DNA of 64,000 nucleotides from CAJQHT01 sp038123275 (lineage in GTDB: Bacteria > Pseudomonadota > Alphaproteobacteria > Rickettsiales > UBA1997): NCBI GenBank assembly GCA_038123275.1, contig JAYORG010000003.1, positions 1 to 64,000 on the forward strand, in the 5' to 3' direction. Every line of letters starts with the position of its first letter. Positions within the stretch are counted from its first letter, which is position 1. This document shows positions 1 to 7,663 of the stretch, piece by piece. The translations under genes and the position numbers were made by a program. Below the pieces are notes generated by a model. It had not been told where the DNA came from and ran no database searches. It saw only the letters and a program-made list of their open reading frames with translations.

Positions 1-121
1 CTCCTGTTGTTTGAGTGGCACTTGTGCCACCTCTAGCATTGGGGCTTTTATTTTTGAATTTAGAAAGAGATTCTGCATTAACAAGGGATAGGGGTAGTAA
101 GATTAATATTATTAATGTTAG
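1..121 (-). CDS. Partial exported protein, N-terminal signal peptide, no clean start
   Basis: Reading the minus strand from about 121 to the left edge gives an open frame with a classic signal peptide: a hydrophobic stretch (LIILILLPLSLV) followed by NA-ES, a plausible signal peptidase site, and then a polar Lys/Ser/Gly-rich segment that runs off the window. In this frame a stop sits at 122-124 and there is no ATG, GTG or TTG before the hydrophobic core. An ATG at 144-146 (MNKIISHL...) lies in another frame, only about one base out of phase, and would supply a natural N-terminus. So either the gene uses a rare start codon, carries a frameshift, or the sequence has an indel error. The product cannot be named. 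Confidence 0.35.
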
Positions 122-339
122 TTAAGTGGCTTATTATTTTATTCATAAAATAAGTTAATATAGTATAAGAATTATTTACTAGTGTAGTGTATATGGGTAT
201 TATTTGCAAGTATAAATTTCCTAATAGTTTTTTTTTAAAGAGTTGATTTAAGTTTTTGAAAATTAGTAGCTATTTAATAGTAGCTATTTAAATGAAGAGT
301 TGGTTAAGTTAAATTTTTTAAAGTAATTTCAATTAATTT
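122..339. other. Gene-free stretch before the oxidase cluster
   Basis: About 220 bases of very AT-rich sequence separate the minus-strand signal-peptide frame from the first plus-strand gene. It presumably holds two divergent promoters. The only structure I can point to is a perfect 14-bp tandem repeat at 264-291. I see no convincing FNR-type palindrome, although a half-site TTGAT occurs at 243-247, and no RNA gene. Confidence 0.5.
264..291. repeat. Perfect 14-bp tandem repeat (two copies)
   Basis: TAGTAGCTATTTAA occurs twice head to tail at 264-277 and 278-291 with no mismatch. It lies about 50 bases upstream of the first gene of the oxidase cluster, a position where it could serve as a pair of protein-binding sites or simply be a slippage duplication. 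Confidence 0.7.
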
Positions 340-1098
340 ATGGTTGGCAATTTAGAGATAAGCTTAATATTTTCTTTATTTTCCCTTGGGCTATCTGGAG
401 GCTTTGGTCATTGTGGGTTTATGTGTGGGCCATTTGTCTTAATGCAGGTTAATAATCGTTTAAAAGATATAAAAATTGAAAAAATAACTCATTTACAAAA
501 GTTGCAAGGATTGGCGTTGATTCCTTATCATTTGGGTAGAATGACCACCTATTCTTTTCTTGGTTTAATGTGTGCCATTTTAGGTAAAAATATTAGATAT
601 ACTGCCAATGCTCATATTGTATCTGCTGTGATGTTGATTATTGCTGCTGCTATTATATTGAATTTAATCCTAAAAAATTTTAATATTAATTTATCTTTTG
701 GTATTCTTAAAAAGAAAGTTAAATTTTTAAACAAGTTAAAGTTAATCAGTAAAAAACTTTTAGGAAAAAAATATATATTTCAAAATAAAAGCTATCATAA
801 TCTTTTTAAAAACCCTAAAGGATTTGATGGCTATGTTTTAGGTATAATATTAGGATTTATTCCTTGTGGTCTTTTATATAGTGCATTAATTATCGCTTCT
901 ACTTTTGATAATTACTTCTTGGCGGCTTTTGGAATGTTTCTTTTCGCTATTGGAACAGTTCCACCTTTATTTATTAGCGCAATTGGTGGTTATTTATTTT
1001 TTAATAAGCTAAAAATAGGTTTTAAACTATTTACTCAATTTATCCTATTGATAAATATGATTATGCTTATTATTATGGCATTTTCTCAGCTAACTTGA
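340..1098 (+). CDS. TauE/UreH/DsbD-like membrane protein of the cbb3 oxidase cluster
   Basis: A 252-residue integral membrane protein with about six hydrophobic segments. Near the N-terminus is GHCGFMCGP (His24, Cys25, Cys29), and the second half repeats a Pro-Cys motif in a helix (GFIPCGLLYSAL, around residue 175). This internal two-fold pattern of membrane cysteines is typical of the cytochrome c biogenesis / UreH_2-type family (PF13386) that is often found beside cco genes and is thought to move metal or reducing power for oxidase assembly. A roughly 65-residue basic loop separates the halves. It lies 62 bases upstream of ccoN on the same strand. The family call is fairly safe; the exact substrate is not known. 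Confidence 0.75.
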   Translation: MVGNLEISLIFSLFSLGLSGGFGHCGFMCGPFVLMQVNNRLKDIKIEKITHLQKLQGLALIPYHLGRMTTYSFLGLMCAILGKNIRYTANAHIVSAVMLIIAAAIILNLILKNFNINLSFGILKKKVKFLNKLKLISKKLLGKKYIFQNKSYHNLFKNPKGFDGYVLGIILGFIPCGLLYSALIIASTFDNYFLAAFGMFLFAIGTVPPLFISAIGGYLFFNKLKIGFKLFTQFILLINMIMLIIMAFSQLT

Positions 1099-1160
1099 TT
1101 TTATATAGAAGGATTAATAATTATTCTTTTATATGTATCTAAATATAATTAATTTAATCT

Positions 1161-2582
1161 ATGTCTTCTACTGTAACGGTGCCGTTGGATCAAAAATACA
1201 ATTATGAAATAATCAAATTATTTACAATTGCGACTGTATTTTGGGGTATTGTTGGTTTTTTAATGGGTGTTATTTTGGCTTCACAATTGGCTTTTCCAGC
1301 TTTAAATCTAGATTTAGAATGGACTAGCTTTGGTAGAATTAGGCCTCTTCATACATCAGCTGTAATTTTTGCTTTTGGAGGAAATGCTTTATTTGCTACT
1401 AGTTTTTTTGTGGTTCAGAGAACTTCAAGGGCAAGGTTATGGGGTAGCGATAATTTTCTAAAGTTTATCTTCTGGGGATATCAAGCATTTATTATCATGG
1501 CAGCTTATGGATATGTTAACGGAGTTACTCAAGGAAAGGAATATGCAGAACCAGAATGGTATGCAGATTTATGGTTAGTTATTGTATGGGTTTCTTATTT
1601 TTTAACTTATATAATGACTTTGAAAAATAGAAAAGAGCCACATATCTATGTTGCAAATTGGTTTTATTTGTCATTTATTGTCACAGTTGCAATACTTCAT
1701 ATTGTTAATAACTTAGCAATTCCATTAAGAATAGATGGAGTTGCAAGCTATCCTATTTTTGGAGGAGTCCAAAGCGCTATGATTCAATGGTGGTATGGAC
1801 ATAATGCTGTTGGTTTTTTTCTAACAGCAGGCTTTCTTGGTATGATGTATTATTTTATTCCAAAAAGAGCTAATCGCCCAGTTTATTCTTATCGTCTTTC
1901 TATCCTTCATTTTTGGTCTGTGATATTTATTTATATTTGGGCTGGACCTCATCATTTACATTACACTGCCCTTCCCGACTGGACTCAAACTTTAGGCATG
2001 ACATTTTCCATAATGCTGTGGATGCCTTCTTGGGGAGGAATGTTAAATGGTTTATTAACTTTATCTGGCGCTTGGGACAAGCTTAGAACAGATCCTGTAA
2101 TAAGATTCTTAGTTACTGCTGTGGCATTTTATGGTATGAGTACCTTTGAAGGTCCAGTTATGGCTATTAGATCAGTTAATTCACTTAGTCATTATACAGA
2201 ATGGACAGTTGGCCATGTTCATTCAGGAGCTTTAGGTTGGGTAGCATTTATTACATTTGGATCACTTTATCATTTAGTTCCAATTCTTTGGAAAAAGAAA
2301 GAAGTTTATTCAATAAGATTGGTTAATATTCATTTTTGGATAGCAACAATTGGAATTGTATTATATATTGTTTCTATGTGGATTGGTGGTATTGCGCAAG
2401 GCTTAATGTGGAGAGCTTATAATGAGTTAGGCTTCTTGCAATATTCATTTATTGAGTCTGTTATTGCTATGCATCCAATGTATATAATTCGTGCCCTTGG
2501 TGGTGTGTTATTTTTAACTGGGGCTTTTATCATGACTTATAATTTTTATAAAACTATTACAGAGTCAGAATCTGTTAAATAA
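1161..2582 (+). CDS. ccoN: cbb3-type cytochrome c oxidase subunit I
   Basis: Catalytic haem-copper subunit of the high-affinity cbb3 oxidase in the inner membrane. It is 473 residues, normal for the family, with about twelve transmembrane helices. Expected metal ligands are visible: His64 in RPLHTSA (low-spin haem b), the WWYGHNAVGF helix (CuB His and the cross-linked Tyr region, about residue 210), GPHHLHYT (CuB His pair, about 262), and HVHSGALGW near residue 352 (haem ligands). It is the first gene of ccoNOQP and is followed 10 bases later by ccoO. The ATG has no Shine-Dalgarno sequence. Confidence 0.97.
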   Translation: MSSTVTVPLDQKYNYEIIKLFTIATVFWGIVGFLMGVILASQLAFPALNLDLEWTSFGRIRPLHTSAVIFAFGGNALFATSFFVVQRTSRARLWGSDNFLKFIFWGYQAFIIMAAYGYVNGVTQGKEYAEPEWYADLWLVIVWVSYFLTYIMTLKNRKEPHIYVANWFYLSFIVTVAILHIVNNLAIPLRIDGVASYPIFGGVQSAMIQWWYGHNAVGFFLTAGFLGMMYYFIPKRANRPVYSYRLSILHFWSVIFIYIWAGPHHLHYTALPDWTQTLGMTFSIMLWMPSWGGMLNGLLTLSGAWDKLRTDPVIRFLVTAVAFYGMSTFEGPVMAIRSVNSLSHYTEWTVGHVHSGALGWVAFITFGSLYHLVPILWKKKEVYSIRLVNIHFWIATIGIVLYIVSMWIGGIAQGLMWRAYNELGFLQYSFIESVIAMHPMYIIRALGGVLFLTGAFIMTYNFYKTITESESVK

Positions 2583-2592
2583 AAAAACAAAG

Positions 2593-3315
2593 ATGCTAAA
2601 ACACGATAAAATTGAACAAAATTCTATTTTACTTCTAATACTAATAGTTATAGTGATTTCTATTGGAGGTTTGGTTGAAATTGTGCCTTTATTTAGGAAG
2701 GAAGTGGTAATAGAAAAGGTTGAAGGAGTAAGACCATATACACCTTTAGAGTTAGTTGGTGCAGATATTTATAAAAGAGAGGGTTGCTATGGGTGTCATT
2801 CTCAGCAAATTAGGGTTTTAAGAGATGAGGTTGAGAGATATGGACATTATTCTTTGGCTGCAGAATCTATGTATGATTATCCTTTTCAGTGGGGTTCCAA
2901 GAGAACTGGCCCTGATCTAGCTAGGGTTGGTGGAAAATATTCTGATGAATGGCATAAAATTCATTTAATTAACCCAAGAGACGTGGTGCCTGAGTCTATT
3001 ATGCCTGGATATAAATTTTTAATTAACAGGGATGCTAAATTATCTGATATTGCCTCTAGAATGGAAGTTTTAAAAATTATAGGCGTGCCTTATAGTGATG
3101 AAATGATTCAAAATGCAATTAGTGATGCTGTTGTGCAGGCTTCAAATGACAGGGATAGTGAATATTTGATGAGCAGATATGGTGAAAATATTAATGTTAG
3201 AGATTTTGATGGTAATCCAGATATAGTTTCTGAAATGGATGCTTTAATTGCGTATTTACAAGTTCTTGGAACTATGGTTGACTTTTCTAGTTATGAACCA
3301 ATAAGTAGTGAGTGA
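2593..3315 (+). CDS. ccoO: cbb3-type cytochrome c oxidase subunit II, mono-haem
   Basis: Membrane-anchored monohaem cytochrome c that passes electrons from CcoP to CcoN. One N-terminal transmembrane helix (residues about 12-34) is followed by the haem c site CYGCH (Cys65, Cys68, His69) and the family signature region with SQQIR and GPDLARVGG; Met in the SIMPGY segment is the likely second haem ligand. The length of 240 residues is normal. It sits between ccoN and ccoQ, with only 2 bases between its stop and the ccoQ start. Confidence 0.97.
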   Translation: MLKHDKIEQNSILLLILIVIVISIGGLVEIVPLFRKEVVIEKVEGVRPYTPLELVGADIYKREGCYGCHSQQIRVLRDEVERYGHYSLAAESMYDYPFQWGSKRTGPDLARVGGKYSDEWHKIHLINPRDVVPESIMPGYKFLINRDAKLSDIASRMEVLKIIGVPYSDEMIQNAISDAVVQASNDRDSEYLMSRYGENINVRDFDGNPDIVSEMDALIAYLQVLGTMVDFSSYEPISSE

Positions 3316-3317
3316 TA

Positions 3318-3464
3318 ATGGAATTTATAATAAGAAATGCACCATTAATTAGTTTAATATTTTTCTTTTCAGTCTTTTGTTTTGTAGTATTTTATTTACT
3401 TAGACCAAAAACTAAAAAAGAATGTGAAAAACATGCTAAAATACCTTTAAAAGATGACAAATAA
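3318..3464 (+). CDS. ccoQ: cbb3 oxidase small subunit CcoQ
   Basis: A 48-residue protein starting MEFIIRNAPLISL. It has one transmembrane helix (about residues 9-28, Phe/Val/Leu-rich), then a basic cytosolic tail beginning LLRPKTKK. This architecture, size and position between ccoO and ccoP are those of CcoQ, which stabilises the interaction of CcoP with the core complex. The stop overlaps the ccoP start by 11 bases (ccoP ATG at 3454). Sequence conservation is low in this family, so the call leans on position and topology. Confidence 0.85.
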   Translation: MEFIIRNAPLISLIFFFSVFCFVVFYLLRPKTKKECEKHAKIPLKDDK

Positions 3465-4314
3465 AGATAATAAAAAAAAGCAAGATCCACAAACTACCGG
3501 TCATAGCTGGGATGGTATTGAAGAATATAATACTCCTGCACCGCGTTGGTGGTTGGTTGTATGGGGTATATCAATAATTTGGGGAATAGTATATTGGCTT
3601 TTTTTTCCAACCTGGCCAACAATAAAGGATCATTCAAAGGGAATAAGTAATTGGAGCTCTAAGTCTGCATTAATAGATAGCCAATCTGAAATAAGAGATA
3701 GACAAAATACTTATTTGAAAGAATTTAGAAGTTCTAGTTTTAAAGAAATATTAAAGAATGAGAAGTTAGTTAGATTTGCTTTAAATGGAGGAAAAGTTGC
3801 CTTTAAAGAGAATTGTGCTGCTTGCCATGGTACTGGAGCTGGAGGATTAGAGGGCTTTCCTAACTTAAATGATGATGATTGGCTTTGGGGTGGAAAAATA
3901 GATGATATTTATCAAACAATACGTTTTGGCATTAGGTCTGGACATGAAAATAGTAGAGATTCAGAGATGCCAGCATTTGGCAAGGATGATATTTTAACCA
4001 AAGGTCAAATTTTGGATGTAGTAGAGCATGTTAGATCTTTATCTGATTTAGGGAAGAAAAATAAAGATGGTGAAAAGATTTTTATTGAAAATTGTGCAGT
4101 TTGTCACGGTAGAAATGCAAAAGGAGATAGATCAGTAGGTGCTCCAAATTTAACGGATGCTATTTGGCTTTATGGTAGCAATATTGATGATATGACTAAA
4201 ACTATAAGTTATTCTAGGCAAGGCGTAATGCCAAATTGGAATGAAAGGTTAAGTGATGATACAATTAGACAGTTAACTATTTATATTCATTCTCTTGGTG
4301 GTGGAGAATTTTAA
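3454..4314 (+). CDS. ccoP: cbb3-type cytochrome c oxidase subunit III, di-haem
   Basis: Di-haem cytochrome c that is the electron entry point of the oxidase. A cytosolic N-terminus with HSWDGIEEYNTPAPRWW (family signature) precedes a single transmembrane helix (about residues 33-53). Two periplasmic cytochrome c domains follow, with haem sites CAACH at 121-125 and CAVCH at 214-218. Length 286 residues is normal. It is the last gene of the operon; an AT-only hairpin with a T-tract follows at 4323-4351. The assembly genes ccoG, ccoH, ccoI and ccoS are not found downstream in this window. Confidence 0.97.
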   Translation: MTNKDNKKKQDPQTTGHSWDGIEEYNTPAPRWWLVVWGISIIWGIVYWLFFPTWPTIKDHSKGISNWSSKSALIDSQSEIRDRQNTYLKEFRSSSFKEILKNEKLVRFALNGGKVAFKENCAACHGTGAGGLEGFPNLNDDDWLWGGKIDDIYQTIRFGIRSGHENSRDSEMPAFGKDDILTKGQILDVVEHVRSLSDLGKKNKDGEKIFIENCAVCHGRNAKGDRSVGAPNLTDAIWLYGSNIDDMTKTISYSRQGVMPNWNERLSDDTIRQLTIYIHSLGGGEF

Positions 4315-4322
4315 ATTTTGTT

Positions 4323-4351
4323 TTAATTTAATAAAATTAATTTTTCTTTTT
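4323..4351 (+). terminator. Probable Rho-independent terminator after ccoP
   Basis: TTAATTT (4323-4329) and AAATTAA (4334-4340) form a 7-bp stem with a 4-base loop, followed at once by a T-rich run (TTTTTCTTTTT). The stem is A/T only and therefore weak, but position directly after the last cco gene fits. Confidence 0.45.
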
Positions 4352-4370
4352 ATTCCTATCTAAAATTATC

Positions 4371-5312
4371 ATGAAGCAAGAACCACTAGGATATCAAAAG
4401 ATAAGAGAAGATTTAATACAAAGCTTTACAAGCAATAAGCTACATCATGCTTTAATTTTCTCTGGAATAAAGGGTATAGGAAAATGTTCTTTTGCTAAAA
4501 GTTTGGCCCAAGAGATTACAAATAATTATTCTGATATTGAAAATAATCCAGATTTATTACTTATTCAAAGAGGGTTTAATTATAAAAAAGAATTAAAAAA
4601 AGATATCACAATTGATGAAGTTAGGAAAATTAATGATTTTGTTAATTTAACTTCCTCTACTTCTAAAAGTCGGGTAATAATTATTGATGCGGTTGATGAT
4701 TTAAATAAAAATTCTTCTAATGCAATTTTAAAAAATCTAGAGGAGCCAAGAGATAATATTTTCTTTTTCTTGGTTGGTCATAATGAGGCTAAAATATTAG
4801 ATACAATAAAATCTAGATGTAATATAATTACAATTAATACCCCTAATTACAAAGATTTCTCTAAAATTATTTTATCTAATACTTTAGAAGTAGAAGATAA
4901 AGAGGTAATGTTATTATTTGAAATTTCTAATGGATCTATTGCTTTAGCTCTAGACTTTTATAGAGGTAATTATTTTGATAATTATCAAAAAATTATTTAC
5001 TTATTAACGAAGAAAGAAGGTGATTTGAATGTAATAAATTTTATTAATGATTTATTAAAAGAAGATAATGAATTGATGATTTTTGAAAGGTTAATTAATT
5101 TATTTCTAAGTAGACTCATAAGGAAATCAAAAAATAATTTAAAAGGTGAATTTTTTGCTGGAGAAGAATTCTTGTTAAGTGAATATTTGCAGAGAAATAA
5201 AATTGATAATATTTTTAGGAAATATGATGAGATTAATAATATTTTCTTAAAAATTAGCAGTTTAAATCTCGATAAAAAGCAAAGTTTAATAAATATTTTT
5301 AGTATTTTATGA
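4371..5312 (+). CDS. holB: DNA polymerase III delta-prime subunit
   Basis: Clamp-loader subunit of the replicative polymerase. The AAA+ P-loop reads SGIKGIGK (about residues 31-38). The SRC motif is clear (KSRCN after DTI, near residue 145), and NAILKNLEEPRDN near 117-129 is the conserved sensor region. The four zinc-binding cysteines found in many bacterial DnaX/HolB proteins are absent, as in several alphaproteobacterial HolB proteins. Length 313 residues. The stop overlaps the anmK start by 4 bases (ATGA), so the two are co-transcribed. Confidence 0.85.
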   Translation: MKQEPLGYQKIREDLIQSFTSNKLHHALIFSGIKGIGKCSFAKSLAQEITNNYSDIENNPDLLLIQRGFNYKKELKKDITIDEVRKINDFVNLTSSTSKSRVIIIDAVDDLNKNSSNAILKNLEEPRDNIFFFLVGHNEAKILDTIKSRCNIITINTPNYKDFSKIILSNTLEVEDKEVMLLFEISNGSIALALDFYRGNYFDNYQKIIYLLTKKEGDLNVINFINDLLKEDNELMIFERLINLFLSRLIRKSKNNLKGEFFAGEEFLLSEYLQRNKIDNIFRKYDEINNIFLKISSLNLDKKQSLINIFSIL

Positions 5313-6427
5313 AGGAAGATATAAAAGTTGCTATTGGCCTAATGAGTGGCACTTCGATTGATGGAATTGATATTAGTTTAATTAAAAGTGATGGGCATAA
5401 AATTATTCAGGGTAGATTAAATGGTTATTACCCCTACTCTAGCGAAGATAAAAAGATTTTAAGAGCATTAATTAATAGTAAGATAAGATCTTTAGAAGAG
5501 ATAAAAGATGCTGAGTTATTGGTTACCAAAAGACATATTGAGGTTGTTGGTGATTTTATAAAAAAGAATAAATTAAAAATAAAAGATATTGATGTAATTG
5601 GTTTTCATGGTCATACAATTAAGCATGATCCAGAAAAATCTATTACTTGGCAAATTGGAGAGGGTCAAATGCTTGCCTCAAGTGTTGGGATTGATGTAGT
5701 ATCTGACTTTAGAAAAAGAGATGTTATAAGTGGTGGTCAAGGGGCTCCTCTGGTTCCTATTTATCACCATGCAATTTTTAAAAATCATCAAAAACCAGTA
5801 ATTATTTTAAACATTGGGGGTGTGTCTAATATTACTTATCTAGAAGACGATAAAAAAGAAAATATAGTGGCTTGTGATATTTGTTTTGGCAATGCTCCTA
5901 TGGATGATTTGGTTCATCAATATAGAGGTCAAGATTATGACCATAATGGTGACATTGCTAAAAATGGTGAGATAAATTATGAATTGGCAAAAACAATATT
6001 AATGCAAGACTATTTTAAGAAAGATCCTCCAAAGTCATTAGATAGAAATCATTTTAGCCAACTATTAAACCAGGAATTATTAACTCATTTTAATGATATT
6101 AAACTAGAGGATATTTTAAAGACTATTTGTTATATTATAGCTAAAAGTTTAAAAGATATAATCAATAGCTTAAGTCAGCCAACTAGAGAAGTCATTGTTT
6201 GTGGAGGTGGAAGGCATAATGTTGCAATTATGCAAACCTTGCACGATATATGTAATATTAAAGTTACTGATATTGATGATTGTGGCTTTGATGGTAGCGC
6301 AATTGAGGCTCAGGCATTTGCTTTTTTGGCAATTAGAAATTTAAAAAATTTACCTATTACTTTTAGTAAAACTACAGGGATTAAGTCAGTGGTAGAATCT
6401 GTCGGAGGTGTTTTGCATAAAGCTTAA
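5309..6427 (+). CDS. anmK: Anhydro-N-acetylmuramic acid kinase
   Basis: Cleaves and phosphorylates 1,6-anhydroMurNAc to MurNAc-6-P in peptidoglycan recycling. Visible are the N-terminal phosphate-binding signature GLMSGTSIDGID (10-21), the conserved GFHGHT and QIGEG segments, and GGGRHN near residue 297. Length 372 residues is normal. Overlaps holB by 4 bases. The lytic transglycosylase MltA that would supply anhydro-muropeptides is encoded about 1.2 kb downstream on the other strand. Confidence 0.96.
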   Translation: MKEDIKVAIGLMSGTSIDGIDISLIKSDGHKIIQGRLNGYYPYSSEDKKILRALINSKIRSLEEIKDAELLVTKRHIEVVGDFIKKNKLKIKDIDVIGFHGHTIKHDPEKSITWQIGEGQMLASSVGIDVVSDFRKRDVISGGQGAPLVPIYHHAIFKNHQKPVIILNIGGVSNITYLEDDKKENIVACDICFGNAPMDDLVHQYRGQDYDHNGDIAKNGEINYELAKTILMQDYFKKDPPKSLDRNHFSQLLNQELLTHFNDIKLEDILKTICYIIAKSLKDIINSLSQPTREVIVCGGGRHNVAIMQTLHDICNIKVTDIDDCGFDGSAIEAQAFAFLAIRNLKNLPITFSKTTGIKSVVESVGGVLHKA

Positions 6428-6439
6428 TTATAGGTAGCA

Positions 6440-6456
6440 TTATAACTGGGTTATAA
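6440..6456. terminator. Hairpin between convergent anmK and hydrolase genes
   Basis: TTATAAC (6440-6446), loop TGG, GTTATAA (6450-6456): a perfect 7-bp stem placed between two converging genes, where a bidirectional terminator is expected. T-tracts are short. Confidence 0.4.
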
Positions 6457-6469
6457 CGTTTCTTAAAAT

Positions 6470-7228
6470 TTAAAAAGAAGAAAGTGGTTTTATTGGAGAA
6501 ACGTAGCGCTCTGACTTTGGAGGAAGAGCATTTTTCTTTTTTCGTCTTCTTCTTCGATCACGTTTAACCTTTCTAACTTTTCCAGAGTCTTGGATTACTT
6601 TTTCTTTGATGTATTCATCGATGTTTGAGTTAAATTTATCCATATGCTCCCTGAAGAAGTGGCTAGCTTCTGGTATTACTTCGTAATCTATTTCTGCTTC
6701 GTCTCTTAAGGATAGCTTTTCAACCAATTTTGCTGTATCTGATTCTTGAGATATGTCATCTTTATCTCCTTGAATTATTAATCCAGAAGCTGGGCAAGGT
6801 ACAGTAAAGTTAAAGTCATACTTTGAAGCTGGTGGAGCTGCTAAGATATAATTTTCAATGTCTGGTCTTCTCATCACTAATTGCAGTCCGATCCAAGCTC
6901 CAAAAGAGAATCCTGCAACCCAAAAAGTATGGGCATCCATATTTTGATTATGAAGCCAATTTAAAGCAACAGTAGCATCTTGTAATTCCCCTACCCCATC
7001 ATCAAATTTGCCTTGTGATCTGCCAACACCTCTAAAATTAAAGCGCAGCACCGAGAAGCCATTATTAACAAAATTTCTATACATATTGTATACAACTTTA
7101 TTGTTCATGGTTCCGCCATATAGCGGTTGAGGATGTAATATTAATGCAACAGGCGCTTTGGGGCTAGAACTTTGGTGATATCTACCCTCTATTCTACCTG
7201 CAGGACCGTTGATTATTACTTCTGGCAT
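6470..7228 (-). CDS. Alpha/beta hydrolase with Arg/Lys-rich C-terminal tail
   Basis: Soluble alpha/beta hydrolase of the dienelactone/OsmC-associated type widespread in alphaproteobacteria. Oxyanion region HPQPLYGGT (32-40), nucleophile elbow GFSFG (Ser108), acid in GDKDD (about 154-158) and catalytic His190 in EASHFF are all in place. Substrate is unknown. Odd is a tail (residues about 213-245) containing a run of Arg and Lys (KVKRDRRRRRKKK), which could bind nucleic acid, ribosome or acidic lipid. It follows the 64-residue gene by 37 bases on the same strand. Confidence 0.85.
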   Translation of the reverse strand: MPEVIINGPAGRIEGRYHQSSSPKAPVALILHPQPLYGGTMNNKVVYNMYRNFVNNGFSVLRFNFRGVGRSQGKFDDGVGELQDATVALNWLHNQNMDAHTFWVAGFSFGAWIGLQLVMRRPDIENYILAAPPASKYDFNFTVPCPASGLIIQGDKDDISQESDTAKLVEKLSLRDEAEIDYEVIPEASHFFREHMDKFNSNIDEYIKEKVIQDSGKVRKVKRDRRRRRKKKNALPPKSERYVSPIKPLSSF

Positions 7229-7265
7229 CTTATTAGCTTTTTATTTTGACTTAAAGATATATTGT

Positions 7266-7460
7266 CTAGAATTCAGCCCAAGGAACTGGTTTGCCACTTT
7301 CATCACAAACTATATTAGTGCTACCAGCATATTTTGCTGCAACATATTTGCCATGACCGCTATGAATTCCATAATAAAGAATTGGTTCTAACTCTTTGCC
7401 GTCATGCTTTTTCTTTTCAGATGCTTTTGCTCTGTTTTTAGGGTTATTCTTTGTTCCCAT
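7266..7460 (-). CDS. Small conserved protein, function unknown
   Basis: A 64-residue soluble protein with a basic N-terminus (MGTKNNPKNRAK, then SEKKKHDG) and a hydrophobic/glycine C-terminal half containing YYGIHSGHGKY and a closing PVPWAEF. I recognise proteins of this look as small conserved hypotheticals in alphaproteobacteria but know of no function. It lies 37 bases upstream of the alpha/beta hydrolase and probably shares its transcript. The opposite-strand frame here is not a better candidate. Confidence 0.6.
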   Translation of the reverse strand: MGTKNNPKNRAKASEKKKHDGKELEPILYYGIHSGHGKYVAAKYAGSTNIVCDESGKPVPWAEF

Positions 7461-7663
7461 GTTATAAATTCATTTTATTATTAACTATTTTCCTAGAAAA
7501 GGAGCGGTAATACTAGGTATTTTTATTAATAAATCAAGAAATATCTTTATGCTTGTTATAAAAAGCACATTAAATTTTAGTTGTGCAAAGGTCTTTAAAA
7601 AAGTAAATTAAAAAATAATATCTCTTAGCAATGTCAGTACTAGCTATAAATATAAAGTTTAAT

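Noticed and set aside
243..261. FNR/Anr-type operator before the oxidase cluster
   Set aside because: Only the half-site TTGAT (243-247) is present; the matching ATCAA at the right spacing is absent.
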